The translations under genes were made by a program, and so were the position numbers. A stretch of 64,000 nt of DNA from Spisula solida (Eukaryota; Mollusca; Bivalvia; Venerida; Mactridae): NCBI GenBank assembly GCA_947247005.1, contig OX365946.1:53842734-53906733 (forward strand), given 5' to 3'. Shown here piece by piece: positions 22,358 through 35,000 of this stretch. Numbering within the stretch: position 1 is the first letter of the stretch; every line of letters begins with the position of its first letter. The notes beneath the pieces were generated by a model. That model worked only from the letters and a program-made list of their open reading frames with translations. It did no database searches and had not been told where the DNA came from.

Positions 22358-23780
22358 AAGAAATATAGAACATAATCGGTTGTAATTTTCTACGTTACAC
22401 TTGACTTCCATTGTTTTATTATTATTATACAATTATGGCTTTTGGTTGTTACTTTATACACATTGCTTGTTGTTGTGTTGCTGTTAAAAGTATGTATGCG
22501 TGTGTGCATGTATATATATATTTCTGTGATTGATAACTGTACATTTGTCACCATGAGTTTAACATGTAAATACAAAAATGTATGTTGTCCTCATAGGTCT
22601 ACGACCTTATATGGATTTTGAAAACAAACTATCTATCTATAATATACCTCTCTCTGGTTTTTTTCTGTTGCTTTTAACTTTAATTTAATCTGTCACTTAT
22701 ATGCAAACAATGTAATATCAAAACATAGTATGCTTCAATTGGATAAAAGGGACGGAACAATGCAGTACCTGATCCACAAGGCTGCATATTTAAACACACC
22801 TTGTATATTAATTTTATGTTCATTCTGTGTAATATGCAGAACGCTGACCTAAACAGGCAATGTTTATAGAAGATAGAAAGAATAAACAGCGTAGTAATTA
22901 AAAAGGGAGACAACTTCATGTATGATAGAACTTGTGGCAATGTCCTGTGGAAAGGATCAAATAAAAACAATCCAATGAGTACAATGAAAAGTTTATTGTA
23001 TATGAAAACATTCATGAGAATTGTTCATACCTCAAGTAGTTGATTAAGGTATAGAGTTCCATATACAGAAGTCCTTGTACACAGAAAAATACATTATTTC
23101 TGCACATATGCAACATAAGGTCACATGTATTATGGAAGAAACCACAGCAGGATCCCTTAGATTACCTATTTTTCCCTTTTGTGACTCACCAAGGTATTTT
23201 GGTTCTCTGATTTAATTTTAAGAGTTGATCTGTTCATATTTTTGCCCAAAATGAACAAAAATAAATGAAAGACACATCACTACACTACAGTATTTTTTTT
23301 GACTTAATGTACATTTTTGTTATATTTTGATAAAATTTTGAATTATTAAAGAAATTATTTTTGTAGATCTTGGTCTCAGATATGCAAGGGAACATAAATA
23401 TGGGTCCTTGGTCAAAACTTTGCGCCTAGGACACGGAATATCATCTAAAAATAACATTCTTATCCCTGGTTTGTCTTTTATAACAAATTATGAATGTTCT
23501 AGAAAAATACTATTGAAAATCAATGCAGAAAAGAATACATCTGATTACATTCATTTATCAAGACTTCTGAACACAATTTGATACATTTCAGAAATAAACA
23601 GCTTTTATTTAAACTGGTTCCATGAATAGTCCAAGCTGATTATGACAGCCCAGTGCAGGAACAAAATCCTGTTCGGGTCATCACAAGGTAGGTTATCTGG
23701 TGTCGTAAGGATATCAACACGTACATGGATTTGATTTAATATAATATACAAATTCCATATTAGATGAGACTACAGGTGAT
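22358..23780. other. Convergent intergenic region
   Basis: 3' flank of the AADAC-like gene. No exon or recognisable repeat terminus stands out. ORFs at 22390-22575 and 22680-23015 (minus) are low-complexity and have no family resemblance. Confidence 0.45.
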
Positions 23781-23785
23781 CTGCT

Positions 23786-24039
23786 GGCCCCTATCTCCTG
23801 AAGCATCCTCTGTAGAAATCTCATCATCTGTAGAAATCTCATGTCATATTGAGATTTTACTCGAATCAAAGTCTGAATTTGAGACAAATCTCAAGTTGGA
23901 GCTTTTGAAATTTTATTGTAATAAACTCAGAACAATGTTTCTGTTTTGTGATACCAATTTTGAGTCCAGTCACACATGGAAATTATGTGAAAACAAGTGA
24001 CAATATTTGAGATGAGATTTTTCTTGGGATATTGGGGCC
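23786..24039. mobile_element. GGCC…AGATTTC TIR element
   Basis: GGCCCCTATCTCCTGAAGCATC and a doubled GTAGAAATCTCAT lie at the left, and GAGATTTTTCTTGGGATATT then GGGGCC at the right, forming imperfect inverted termini. The same terminal pattern flanks 48883-49410. About 254 bp, non-coding. Confidence 0.5.
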
Positions 24040-24537
24040 TGAAGTCAATAAGTTTTGCGGAACCTCACAGACCAATGTCAAGTCTGTATCATACAGTATG
24101 CTAGAAGCTTCATGTCATCGATGCCTACTAGTAACAAGAAGACAAAGAACAAAGTAGTCAAACCATAAAAATTAAAACACATACATACTTGTTTCATGCT
24201 ATCATAATACACTAAATCAATGTATGTACAAAATACAAAATCAACATAAGTTTAAACATATGATAATGATAATGGTTGTATAATATCATAACAAAGCTAA
24301 CAATACGAATATACAACATGTATATCATTAACAAAAACATCAGTAACGCATATCAAACACACAAATCATGTACGAAATTGCACTAATATTTGTACAAATT
24401 AACAATGATGAAAATACCACATGAAGACATTAGGCAGAAAATATAGCAATTTTCTGCTTCAACTTGTAAGGAATTCAATCACAACAGTGTACATGGAGAA
24501 AAGTCATTTGTTGTAATACAGGGCCGTATCCAGAAAC

Positions 24538-24830
24538 AAACAAGACTGCGTTCAATAAACGCTTATGCCCCCTGTGGAAGCCTTGTCCATAAATAAGTCT
24601 AAGTCCAAAATTAGGTCAAGGTGAAGGTCAAAATGGGGTCAGGTGATACAGGTGTGTGGAGAGTGTTCATATACAACATCCATGCAAGTTTGGAAGCTTT
24701 GTAGCAAGCCATAATGATGCTAGAAGAAACGGTCAATTTGGGTTAACCAGGACGGACGGACGGACGGACGAACGGACGGACAGGTGAATCACTATATGCC
24801 TCCCGAACTATCGATACGGGGGCATAAAAA
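24538..24830 (-). repeat. TATGCCCCCGTATCGATAG-type repeat, minus-strand copy
   Basis: Read on the minus strand it starts TTTTTATGCCCCCGTATCGA, has ATATAGTGATTCACCTGTCC, a CCGTCCGTCC run, GGTTAACCCAAATTGACCG and TGACCTTCACCTTGACC, and ends CGTTTATTGAACGCAGTC. It is the same family as 60711-61021 and 28432-29357. Confidence 0.8.
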
Positions 24831-25311
24831 GCACTGAGGTCAATGTTTTCTAGTGTATATTTGAGTCATTTCTTCAACATACATGTATATGCTTATTTTG
24901 GTAAGTTCTCAATTCTCACCGAAACAAGCACCTTTGCTACAGGCCTGTAAGTTTGTTTTGCAGATGAAAAATTCGAACACTGCAACAATATTTCAAATTC
25001 AACATATCGAGTTCAACCAAATACTCACTGCAGATCGATATATTAATTTTTGGCTTTAAACATATGTGCATTTGGAGCACACTGGATTTTAAGAAAAAGC
25101 ACACTTTTTGAGCTCCAAAATCAAAAGGCATAGTTATTTATGTCAATAGTACTCATTGTCAGTTATATTTTCTAAACTTTCACAGGAATTCTGGGTACTT
25201 ACTGTGCCCAGTACATGGTGTACAACTGTAAGAATCAACATGCACAGTATAAACTGGCAATGAAAATGCTATACTGTATATGCTAGACACAAGTTTATAT
25301 CACATTTTCGG

Positions 25312-28300
25312 TTACATTTGCCGTAATTTTGCCAATCTTTGTGACAACTCATCCTGAAAATATATGATTACAATAATTAGTCACAATCAAACATTAATAC
25401 ATTAACTTTGGAAAAGACCAGGGGCAGCCAAGAATAACAATACAGAAGTACCACAACATACAGTATTAGATTTCTTTTGATACCCCACCCACTGACTTTT
25501 AATTCATTTTCGTTCTTGCACCCCCATCGCTAGTCTGTCTATACAAACCCTATGTTTAATTACAGGAGATACTAGTAACTCATTAGTCTACTCTTTTTCC
25601 ATGAAATTATTTCCCTTAGCACCTTCAAATATAGATAATTAAGCCCAAAATAAAATCTAGCTAAAATTGAAAATAAAGTTATGATATTGATTGACAAAAT
25701 ATTATCCAGTCGGGTAGCCAGACTTCCCCACTCGCCTAGGCCTTTTTTCCAGGAAAAATCCTCCATACATTTTCCCAACCCTCTGATTTCATTAGCATTG
25801 CTTAAACTACAAGAACTCCATTCTTGGCATTCAATTTGGGTAAGTATTTGCATTTCAAATACAGATCATTTGAGAAAACGGAAGTGGTGATATCTTGGCC
25901 CTAAGTCATACCCAGAGTAACCTTTAAAAGTTGGACCAATAGATTGAGGAACTTATTCTATACACATTGGGTAAAATTCAGGCGTTGTTTCAACCCAGTG
26001 TTACTAAATCTCATTGAGTGATTGTGCTCAGGTGAGCAAAAACATATAGGATTGTCAGAAAAGGTTACAAGCAGAATCACAATTTCACCATGTAAAAAGG
26101 AAACAATGAGCATTTTTAATTACAATGGCCAATGTCTCTCCATATTGTTGAACTTGCCGACAATTTGTCAAGACAAAGGTAGGTAATTCTGTCATACCAT
26201 GTGACTGGTTGATGTCTTCAATATTGTTAGTATTGTAAGACTTGCAGATGACACAAAGCAAGGTAAGTCTGACATACATAGAACTGATACTATAAGACTT
26301 ACTTGTTCTCCTGAAGCTGAAGCAGAGGCCTGAGATTGTCCGACTGTAGACGTCTGTGCTGAGGGCAGATCTAAATTCAAGTCAAGTCTGCAAGATAATA
26401 AAATCAATAGAAATATTTATTTGCGATTTGATTACTTGACTACATGCAGTATTTATTAACATGCTTTTAAAACTTGACTTTCCTGGCACTTGCAGTGATC
26501 CCTCTGATTTCCCAAATAAAAGAGATAGAGATCTACAATGGAAACCACTGGTTTCAGACTGGTGTTGATTTCAAACCATAGTTCAAGTGTAAAATAATAG
26601 CACCAATCTCCTTCAAAGTGATAAACTGTAGAGTGTGGCATCATTGGAATGGTACTCATGACTATCCTGTGCTTTTCAGTCATCCTATCAGGTTTGTTAT
26701 TTTAAGATTTCAAAATATTAATATGGTACAGTAACGGAAAGATGCGAAGAATAAATTAAAGAGTCCAGTTCAATAATGATACATAACACATGATATATAC
26801 ATACCCGGCTTCGTCAGCCACTTCCTGCATCAAGTTGTCTACTTGTCCCTGTGGTGTGGTTAATGTTGATGAATTACACATTGTACTCTCCATGACTTGT
26901 GACTGAACATCAAGATTCTCAAACTGTGTTTCAAATCTGTCCATCAATTGTGATACCTGGAAAAATACAACATAATAATATTCAGGGGTGTTACTAGATG
27001 CTAAGTCTAAAAGCTCATTTTGACAACTTGAGATGGATTTTACCATTTTTAGCCAAACTGCTGGTATGTAAATGCATCATCATACATCAGTGGTTAGTCA
27101 GGTCCTCGGTCTAAAGTTGATCATCAAAAAGTAAAGTATTTACATTTTCAGGGTGGTATCTAGAGATACAAAAGCACTGATGCAAATATTTCGACCATAT
27201 ATTTTGGGTGTTTTCCTTAAATTTTCACCAAGGCCATTTGTGCCTTTGCATGACAAAGAGTTTGCTTTTATAGTTTCACCCCCATTTATAGGGCATGCAA
27301 ATTATGATGTTATGAGACACTAACATTCTTAGCCATGCACTTCCTGACACTTTTCAATGCCACACACCAGGTAGGTAGGCCCAAAGTAACCATTAGTAAA
27401 CAAACTGGACATTTACCAACCAGCCATATCAGAACAGGTTCCTACCAGGATTTGACCCTCTGCTCCCAAGATGGATGCCACGGAGACAGTGCAGTGTAGA
27501 ATTCTTACCTTTTCTAGATTCATAGACTTCATAGCCGATTCCATGGATTTCACAACACCAGCCATTGAGCCAGTCACCTGAAAATATGCAGCCAGTATAT
27601 TATCTTACACAGTCTGAAAATATCATCAATTTAGATCCTGAACGACAGGCAAGTATATATTACAAGGTTCTTACAATATTATACAAATGTACTAATTTCT
27701 GTCAGCAAACGTATAAAAAATCATAATAATCAGACAGGGAAGGCAGCATTTGTTAGAAACAGAAGTGCATGAAATGCTGAACATCTACAAAAACATGACA
27801 TCCCACTCCGACATCTTACGGCCTCAGTCAGTCAAAGTACTCAAACAAATATGGAGCAAGCGCCAATATTGATACAGAAGTGAGGTACATGTACAGCAAA
27901 GTTATGCTTCTAAGATCCTTAAGTTTGAAATCAAGCAATTAATTACTAACAAGTGTCAACAGTGCTCCAGCTAGGATTTGAAAAGGGCAGGGTGCAACTT
28001 TGTGAAAAGGGCACTTTGGACGAGGGCCACGTGATAGCATGCTTGAGGGGGAAAGTTGGGGAGTTTAGAAGTATCTATGATATTATGGGGTTATATAACC
28101 ATATTGGGTAAAGGGTTAACAACATACCTGTTTCATGGTTAGAGCTGTTTGAACTCTAGCGGAGACTGCATCTATTCTAGCGCCCATACGTCGGTAATTT
28201 AAGGCTTGATTCTTCTGTCGGATAGCATTCTCAGCATGGATTTTAGCACCCTCCATGTTTCCTTTCTGAATAGACTACAATAAAATGGTTAAATTATACA

Positions 28301-29601
28301 ATCAAGAAGGATGTATCAATACAGATTTCAAACACTAGAAGTATTCATGGCATAGGCCTAAAATTGATTTTGTGGGATAACAGTCAAAAAATGAATAAGT
28401 GGCAGAGCTAAAGCTGCTTTAAGGCAGAAAAAACAAGACTGCGTTCAATGAACGCTTATGCCCCTACGGAAGCCTAGTCCAAAAAAAAGCTTAGTCAATC
28501 AGGGGCCATTATTCTGTTAAAATGTTGGATAGGGTTACATGGCTTTGACAATGTAAGGGGCTTAAGCCGCTTATGATGGTAAACAAGAATGTCAAGTTTG
28601 AAGACAACGCCTTGATGTAAGATGAAATTTGGGTTAACCAAGAATTGGACGCTTAATAAGTCTAAGTCCAAAATTAGGTCAATGTGAAGATCAAAATGAG
28701 GTTAGGTGATATAGGTGTGTGGAGAATGTTCAAAAACAACATCCATGCAAGCATGAAAGCTTTGTAGCAATCCATATTAATGCTAGAAGAAACGGCCAAT
28801 TTGGGTTAACCAAGAATTTGGCCTTTCAATAAGTCTAAGTCCAAAATTAGGTCAAGGTGTAGGTCAAAATGGGGTCAGCTGATACAGGCTTGTGGAGAGT
28901 GTTTATATACAACATCCATGCAAGTATGGAAGCTTTGTAGCAAGCCATATTAATGCTAGAAGAAACGGTCCAAAATTAGGTCAAGGTGAAGGTCAAAATG
29001 GGGTGAGCTGTCAGGTGATTCAGGCTTGTGGAGAGTGTTCATATACAACATCCATGCAAGTATGGAAGCTTTGTAGCAAGCCATAATGATGCTAAAAGAA
29101 ACTGTCCATTTGGGTTAACTTGACGAACGGACGTTCTCCCTGACTTGACCATGGGATTTTGTTTTGTTCATTCTTTTGTTTGTAAAACCCCATAAGCAAC
29201 ATTTTCCACCCCGTAAGCAACGGAATGAATAGAATCTAAATATAGCCTATTGTTCCGCACCCCACAACTACAAGTGGGTGCGTGAGGACAGACGGACAGA
29301 CAAACGGACAGGTGAATCACTATATGCCTTCCGATCTATCGATACGGGGGCATAAAAACAGTAAATAATTGCTAGCTCTTCACAAAAGAATTAAGCGTCT
29401 AATTAACGATGAATTGTAAAGAGAATAAAACTAATTTAACTTGTTATGTATACTTATTTATATTCCATAAAATGTAGCTATGATTATACATGTAATGACT
29501 TGCCTTTTTCAGTTTTACTTTTTCTTCCTTTTCATTCTTTTCACTTTTCTTTGCATTTCTTTCTAAATCCTTTGCAGCAAATTTCAGATTGAACAAATGT
29601 T
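25312..29601 (-). CDS. CHMP1B: CHMP1B, ESCRT-III subunit (first coding exon unresolved)
   Basis: Charged multivesicular body protein 1, an ESCRT-III subunit for endosomal sorting, cytokinetic abscission and spastin/VPS4 recruitment. Minus-strand coding exons: 29601-29504, 28274-28128, 27577-27509, 26956-26805, 26387-26303 and 25353-25312 (TAA at 25314-25312). They encode about 197 residues; the family is ~199 in total, so only a few N-terminal residues are missing. Visible landmarks are the basic HLFNLKFAAKDL helix, GNMEGAKIHAENAIRQKNQA, TGSMAGVVKSM, the TLTTPQGQVD linker, and a C-terminal MIT-interacting motif DELSQRLAKLR. The first listed exon ends in a GC donor (AAG|GCAAGT) and all other junctions are GT-AG. 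Exon 29601 begins in phase 1 (the E codon is split G|AA), so a short ATG exon must lie upstream. Candidates with weak donors occur near 30194 and 31663. Confidence 0.92.
28432..29357 (-). repeat. Expanded TATGCCCCCGTATCGATAG-type repeat in CHMP1B intron
   Basis: Same termini as 24538-24830 (AACAAGACTGCGTTCAATGA at one end, CTATCGATACGGGGGCATA at the other). Inside, a block of ~150-180 bp bearing AACATCCATGCAAGTATGGA and TTGTAGCAAGCCATA is present three times in tandem (about 28650-28800, 28815-28970 and 28975-29115). The copy thus grew to ~0.93 kb, against ~0.3 kb for its relatives. Confidence 0.8.
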
Positions 29602-30571
29602 CTAAACACAAGTTAAGGGTATAAAAGGAAACAGAAAATAAAATCTGGAACTGGTTCAACCTTTATCCACAACTGTCATTTTATGATTTTTAAAAATAGC
29701 GTCGTCTAACAACATTGACAATGTGTAAGCACATATAAAGACAAAAGTAACAGTGGTCAAACGCACAGAATACAATGCACCAGGAAAACACATATACTGA
29801 TCATTTGTTGTTTCACGGTTTTAACAGTTAAAATACAATTCAAATGCAAAAATCAATGTACATCTGTTAAAACTGGATAATTATCATCATTTTTTTCCAT
29901 TCTTTTTACAATGAATACATTGCAAATTAGTGAATAAAGGAGCAAAGTCAAGGAGTATTGCAACTTTGTTTATGGTAGGTATCGGCCATGTAAGTCAATG
30001 ACGTCATCATTGGTTTTGCGGCACAGACTAAATTCCAAACAGTAAATTGAACGCTAAAGGTTAAAAACACCACTAAATGTTAACCACGCTGTTTTTTCAT
30101 CTGTTTGTGGTCGATTACGAAATTTAAAAGTTAAATCTTTAGATACAGAAAATTGACAGCAGTTAAAATACTTCATGCTGCCAAAAAATACCCTTCATGG
30201 GAGTGCTAGCAATAATTGCACTGTCCATCGTTAGCATATCCAATTCAGTTTGATTCTTCAAATTCACTGAATGTCTGCACCATAAATATCAGTTTTAGTG
30301 TCCTTTGACCTTTTTCAGTAACAACAGGAAGTTAACTGTAGTAAACACTACGAGGATGGAGTTTTAGAAATTACCCACCGTTTACCGTGATTCCAATGAT
30401 GACACGAAACCAGTCATATTGAGTATACTTTGAAGTTTCTATGAAAATGGATGGAATATCATAGCTGGTTAGCTAAATTGGACAAAAATTGTGCGTTAAA
30501 AGACATTTCCGCAGCGTTCCAAAAAAACTCATCGAATTTTTGGTCAGGCAGTTTGTAAGACCTATTATTTA

Positions 30572-31535
30572 GGCAGTGCTATTCTTACGGGCCTGTAAGA
30601 ATAGCCTCTGAGGCTATTCTTATGGCTCCGTAAGAATAGTGAAACAGCCCCGGATTGGCTATTCTTACGGCAGTTTTATACGCAGTCATTTAATGAATAT
30701 ATAATTACCTTTTATATTCTAAATGTATTTATTGACAATTTTTTCAAAGTGAATGAACACTAGTATCAAAAAATTGCAGTTCGAGGAGTCCTTTTGTAAT
30801 TGAAATTCATTTGTAATTATCATTATTTAACTTATATAAAGTCAACCGGCGAACAGGACAGGAATGACTGATGTCTTTGAAGTATAAACTATAATGTGAT
30901 AATTAATCTTCTTCGTAATATAGACATTATCATTGTACTGTAACTTTGAGTAAAGAAATTACAGTTAATTTTCGACCTGTACCTTAACAAAAGAATGTTA
31001 ATTAACTTTAGGTGTTAAATTTCTAGTCTGTTCCACGGAGCTGAATAGCAAACAGTAAATTCGTCGTATAACGCGTGGAAGAGTAAATTTTAAAATTCCT
31101 AGATTTTGAGCAACTGTGTAGTTGGTGCATATAATCTAAACGGAAAATATACGCTTTATCACTATAATAACCACTACGGCTTCCTCCTTAATTTCGTGAT
31201 TGGAGAAAAATCCTCGTTTTCCGAAGACTTAGAAAGTGTTACAGTTGTATTCATGAGGGCAGAGATCGAGTTCCGGTCATAGACATTCAAAGTAAGTCAC
31301 TGTTTTATTATACTTTGTAGGAGCGATGATTTAATACCAAATGTTAATTAACATTCTAATTTCTATTGTTAGGGTACAGATCGAACATTACTTAAGATAA
31401 AGGAGATCGGTACATGTACATTTAAATAAAACAGCCGTAAGAATAGTCATTTGCGGGTGGTATCGCTATTCTTACGGGAGAGCAGTAAGAATAGCCTTAG
31501 AGACTATTCTTACGGGCCCGTAAGAATAGTCACTT
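30572..31535. mobile_element. Foldback-type element with alternating CTATTCTTACGG palindromes, 11-bp flanking duplication
   Basis: The direct repeat CCTATTATTTA flanks the element (30561-30571 and 31536-31546). Each end carries five copies of a CTATTCTTACGG-like motif in alternating orientation, mirrored between ends. For example, TATTCTTACGGGCC-TGTAAGAATA lies at the left and TATTCTTACGGGCCCGTAAGAATA at the right. The ~700-bp interior has no recognisable transposase. It lies between the probable CHMP1B 5'UTR exon and its coding exons. The TSD length suggests a Mutator-like mobiliser, but this is inference. Confidence 0.75.
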
Positions 31536-31852
31536 CCTATTATTTAACTTGACCAAGTGTCCAACGATATTTGCCAACTTTCGGAATGTTTGGGGAAGAA
31601 GACCGGATGTTGCCAAATAGATATCGTAAAATAATCGAATATTTCAATTGATCAAATAAATAACCATCGTCATAGTAAGAAACACCAATTTGTATTGTAT
31701 TAAGTTTGACAGTAAGAAACAAAAGAAAAACTAAAAAATGTAAACAAACCCACAAAATTGTTGATTTAACAACGTTTTCATAGGCAATCAAACCAATACA
31801 CAACATTAATAAAGGATACTTTCCATGTTATTGCCTCCTGAAAACATTTTAC

Positions 31853-31940
31853 CTGCTAACTGTCAACACACGAGACAAGAAACCTATATAATGATCGTGA
31901 TAAGCAATATTTTGCAAGTGTGACTCTTCCTCAAATGACA
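31853..31940 (-). promoter_or_regulatory. Probable CHMP1B non-coding first exon
   Basis: A strong minus-strand donor, TTAGCAG|GTAAAAT, ends a potential 5'UTR exon at 31853 with no ATG in it. Its start would fall in the CRE-containing spacer shared with URB1. The start boundary is estimated. Confidence 0.35.
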
Positions 31941-31952
31941 GCCAGTTGTGTA

Positions 31953-31960
31953 TGACGTCA
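31953..31960. promoter_or_regulatory. CRE palindrome TGACGTCA in CHMP1B-URB1 spacer
   Basis: A perfect palindromic CREB/ATF site lies 93 bp upstream of the URB1 ATG. A half site, ACGTCA, follows at 31973-31978. CREs are common in CpG-type bidirectional promoters of housekeeping genes. Activity is inferred. Confidence 0.5.
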
Positions 31961-32052
31961 GACTTGTGTAAAACGTCATCGAAGTGTGTGTTTTGAAAAG
32001 TCTATGTGCTGGGAACGCTTTCCGAGACGAACGGCGTTGTGTTTTTTATAAA

Positions 32053-35000
32053 ATGAAAGCGTCTATCGACACCTCGTGCGAAGAAAAGATGGCTGCGCGC
32101 ATGCAGCATACACGAGTGGTCGGGAATAAAATTGGAAAGGCGATGAAACGCAAAAATGACATCGTTTCTGAGCCAGTTACGAAGAAGCTCAAGGACAGTC
32201 CGTATAATGAAATAGAGTTTAAATTTCAGTTGAAGGATCCTAGCACCGTGTTTCTAGGTAAGAAGGCGAACATTTATGCTTCCGTCACATAATTTCGCGA
32301 CGATCATAACATGCCTGTATCAATCATAGGTAGTCAGCACGTGCCATACTACTCCCCAAGTCAATTCAACCTTATCATTGTTTACCAATATAAGAAGGGC
32401 GAAGATTGAAGAGACTGTCACATAACTTGCCGTATTTTTTTATTATTCACAGAATCACTTAACAATTTAAATGCTATGTGAGTACCACACTAACAAACTT
32501 CTACTCTAAGCGTATGCGACGACCGGATGTAAACAATACGTCCGCACTGAGCGTGCGCAGATTTAGGCCACGCCCGATTTTACTCGATTAACTTTTTGAA
32601 CAATTTGATAGTTCTATTTATCAAACTGTGACCAATACCAATATTCTGATGTAATTGTGACTAACCATACAAGTTTGTGCTACATCAAGTCTACAAGAAG
32701 GGGGGCTTATAAAGGACACTGTCCTTACTACAGAGCCCACAATCATCCTACAGGTACAGGTACAGCTGTTACACTTTCCTGGCTTATTTTTTTCTTGAAA
32801 ACAGATTAACAGGACAATGCTGTTCAATTCTAAAAATAAAAACAATTTAGTGCAAAATGGCGGCATCCAAAATTAAATTTTTATCACGCACGTTAATTAA
32901 ATATATCTGCTAACTACTTCAAGCATTCGTGCCATTATTTTGTATTGAACATACGATCATGACGGTTATTTTCTTTAACCTCTCGACGACGCTTATAATA
33001 ACTTACTTAAAATGGTACTTTCAAGTACCCGACCAGTGAGTAAACTGGTTAAAAAAGCATAATAATAGCTCGACGCGCACCTGTTATAATCCGGTGACCT
33101 AGTTTAATTCTGTTGGCAGAAGCATGCTTTCACTTTGTATGTATTTTAATGTATCCATCAATTGTCCTGTATTTAACACTGAACATGTTAAACAGATTAC
33201 CGGCGAGACTCAGCGGCTGAATAACAGGTTTAAGAAGTCGCGAGTCGACCGAGTTCTTGAACATTTGCAAACAGGTGCGCGTCCAAGCTCTTAATTTTTA
33301 CGCAGTATTTAAAATTAGTTTTATAAGATAAGAAGATATCTTATTATCTTTATTTTATGTATTTTATCTAATACTGATTAATTTACGCCCAACGCTCGCT
33401 ATACATTGTCCGCATCAACGTCGATTCCGCGAAATCCCGTACTGCATGTATGTGGGTTTTAGCCGTACCGCTTAAATCAGGCGGCATTTTTAATGTAAAC
33501 AAACCACTTTAACCTCAAAGACACTTTAAACAAGGAACAGACACTACACAAACCTAGCAAAAACGTAAAGTATATTCATTTCTGTCTTTGAAAAAAATTA
33601 CCTGCACGTTCAAATAAATTGCAAAATGTAAAACAAATTGTATTTTCTACAACCACACCGTGTTAGAAAGCCGACCGTTCTGCAGCATGTCAAGATTTAT
33701 AACGCTCATAAATCAATAATTAGTCCCCTACCGGTTTTTGACCGGAGGGGACTATAGGTTTGCCCTCCGTCCGTCCGTCAGTCAGTCCATCAGTCAGTCC
33801 GTCAGTCAGTCCGTCCGTCAAACAATCTGGATCCTGAAAAAAATTGTGGTTGCTATGGCAACAGAAAGAGTGAAAATATGCCCAAATCTGGATCCTGCCA
33901 TAACTCAAACAGTTTTCAAGCTAGGTTTATGAAACTTGATATGTGGATAGGAGGCAATAAGGGGATTATGCACGACTAAAACTATTTTGATTCTGACAAA
34001 AATTGTGATTGCTATGGCAACAGAAACATTGAAAATGGCCTCAAACCGGTAGGGGACTTCTGTATTGCTTGCAATTCTTAATTACTTGTTAGACCCTGTT
34101 ATTTCATCATATTGGTTCAACTTTGAATTCATTCAATGCGTAAACAAATCAAGTTAATATATAATACATTGTACATCCCTATAGCGAATTATTTGGAAAC
34201 CAAACATGTACTTTCGTTTTCGTTTTGCGATCTGGTCAAGCGCACTTGATTAGCAGAAATCTAAGATGGCGCCTTCATTTGCATAATTTATTCAAAAATT
34301 CAGGAGCATACAAGTTTGATAGTGTACCAGTGAGTAGCTTGTAGCTAATATATTTTACTTTCAGGATATATATCAACACTTCAGTCCTTTAATACACACC
34401 CTTTACACAACATAAGCTAGAATCGCGAAATTGGTTAGGTCGCTAAATTTTGTGTTCAGTAAATGCACTGGAGACAAACGGAAATGGCAGTGGCTAGCCG
34501 TCCGGCACCGGACGACTAGACAGTGAAATTAGTCGTCCGGCAGGCATCGGACGACTAGCAAACACTACGTGAACTGTCGTTCTATTTCTATGCATTAGGC
34601 ATCCAGAATTTCAGTTATTTCTTGTGATTAGTATCACGTATGTTTCTAGTATTCTACCTTGTAATAAACTACGAATTCGGCAAGACATGTTAGTGCATTT
34701 ATATAGTGCATCCATTTTGAGACCGGGTGTGTATCTCCGTATATTGTCCGCCATATTGGAAAACAAATTATGAACGTTAATTTGCCGAGGTGTCACAAAC
34801 AAAGCTAATACGGCAGTTTATTATTTTTCAATCACATTTTTTATGGCACATATATACAAAACAATACAATTTAAATTTTTATTTTAAATACAATATACAA
34901 TAGGGCCTATACTACCACAATACGATTCATAAACGGCAACATTGTTTTCACGCTATTATAACCAGTGACATTCCAAACTGTCAATTACCTAACACTGCAA

